From the NCBI GenBank assembly GCA_026398285.1, contig JAPLTI010000007.1, positions 1 to 6,724 on the forward strand: a stretch of DNA of 6,724 bases, given 5' to 3'. This DNA comes from Verrucomicrobiota bacterium (GTDB lineage: Bacteria; Verrucomicrobiota; Verrucomicrobiia; Chthoniobacterales; Terrimicrobiaceae). A program made the translations under genes and the position numbers. The notes beneath the pieces were generated by a model. The model was given only the letters and a program-made list of their open reading frames with translations, made no database searches and was not told where the DNA came from. Shown here in pieces: positions 6,400 to 6,724 of the stretch. How positions within the stretch are numbered: the stretch's first letter is position 1; each line of letters starts with the position of its first letter.

Positions 6400-6484
6400 T
6401 GGTGCTCACGAGAGGACTCGAACCTCCACGGGTTACCCCATACGATCCTGAGTCGTATGCGTCTGCCAGTTCCGCCACGTGAGC
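6400..6484 (-). tRNA. tRNA-Leu (anticodon CAG)
   Basis: On the minus strand an 85-nt cloverleaf folds fully. The acceptor stem is GCTCACG/CGTGAGC with seven Watson-Crick pairs. The D arm stem is GCG/CGC around GAACTGGCAGA. The anticodon stem is TACGA/TCGTA with loop CTCAGGA, giving anticodon CAG (reads CUG). A long class II variable arm, GGGTAACCC, follows. The T arm is GGAGG/CCTCT around TTCGAGT, with one G-U pair at its base. The 3' CCA is encoded (6400-6402), preceded by discriminator A. The long variable arm and the A73 discriminator both fit leucine identity. Confidence 0.95.
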
Positions 6485-6724
6485 AACGGGGTGGCGAAGA
6501 TGCATCGCCGCAGCCGCCTTGTAAATCCGAATTTCAAAAAAACACAGGGTTGCAGCGCATGGTTTATTTTCCGATCAAGGCAATAGCCAGACCGTTCGGT
6601 GTCAATGCCGGGAATTTTGCGACCTGCTGAGGAATTTTGCCAATTTTCGATGCCAACAAATTATATTTTTTATGAAAATAGATTAGAAATTGTTACAGCA
6701 TTATTAATGTTTATTTTCCTTATT
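6485..6724. other. Intergenic region with AT-rich end, no gene seen
   Basis: No convincing coding sequence is present on either strand. It should contain the promoter of the minus-strand tRNA-Leu/menG unit. A TATAAT on the minus strand (within about 6660-6668) lies far upstream, without a good -35 box, and I cannot place a promoter nearer the tRNA with confidence. From about 6640 to the edge the sequence is strongly AT-rich, in sharp contrast to the GC-rich remainder of the window. It may be the edge of a regulatory region or of foreign DNA lying beyond the window. Confidence 0.5.
6611..6640 (+). repeat. Short direct repeat GGAATTTTGC, two copies
   Basis: The 10-mer GGAATTTTGC occurs at 6611-6620 and 6631-6640, exactly 20 bp apart, which is about two helical turns. 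A related CAATTTTCG follows at once (6641-6649). The spacing suits a pair of protein-binding half-sites just before the AT-rich stretch. A regulatory role is only inferred, and chance in an AT-rich stretch is possible. Confidence 0.35.

Noticed and set aside
6382..6630. Plus-strand 82-codon frame containing CSREDSNLHGLPHTILSR
   Set aside because: This is the complementary strand of tRNA-Leu read as protein, a well-known annotation artefact.

Overview
The window looks like ordinary chromosomal DNA from a GC-rich bacterium, most likely of the Verrucomicrobiota (PVC superphylum). This rests mainly on the first gene: a GreA-type elongation factor with a very long N-terminal extension, an architecture known from Chlamydiae and Verrucomicrobia. 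The assignment is inferred from protein architecture and composition; no database search was made.

Layout from left to right. A PVC-type GreA gene (34-1935, +) ends in a strong hairpin terminator (1951-1988). Then comes a 407-bp array of two near-identical ~200-bp hairpin-rich repeat units (1994-2400), which runs directly into the 3' end of a convergent tryptophanyl-tRNA synthetase gene (trpS, 2399-3253, -). The TrpRS lacks about 40 C-terminal residues, and two bases of its stop codon belong to the repeat. A short divergent promoter region follows. Next is a probable two-gene operon of a secreted D-Ala-D-Ala carboxypeptidase (3371-4288, +) and a 6-phosphofructokinase (4298-5377, +), separated by 9 nt. 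A second array of the same repeat family (5390 to about 5658: one full unit plus one partial unit) separates pfk from a convergent menG/ubiE methyltransferase (5678-6376, -). Upstream of menG on the same strand lies a tRNA-Leu(CAG) gene with encoded CCA (6400-6484, -). The last 240 bases hold no recognisable gene and become very AT-rich.

The genes are housekeeping functions: transcription elongation, tRNA charging, peptidoglycan trimming, glycolysis and quinone biosynthesis. They do not form one pathway. I see no defence, CRISPR, phage or biosynthetic system. The unusual element is the dispersed, hairpin-forming repeat. It has four copies in two convergent intergenic gaps, always in the same orientation, with a constant 11-nt linker between units, and it appears to have replaced the end of trpS.
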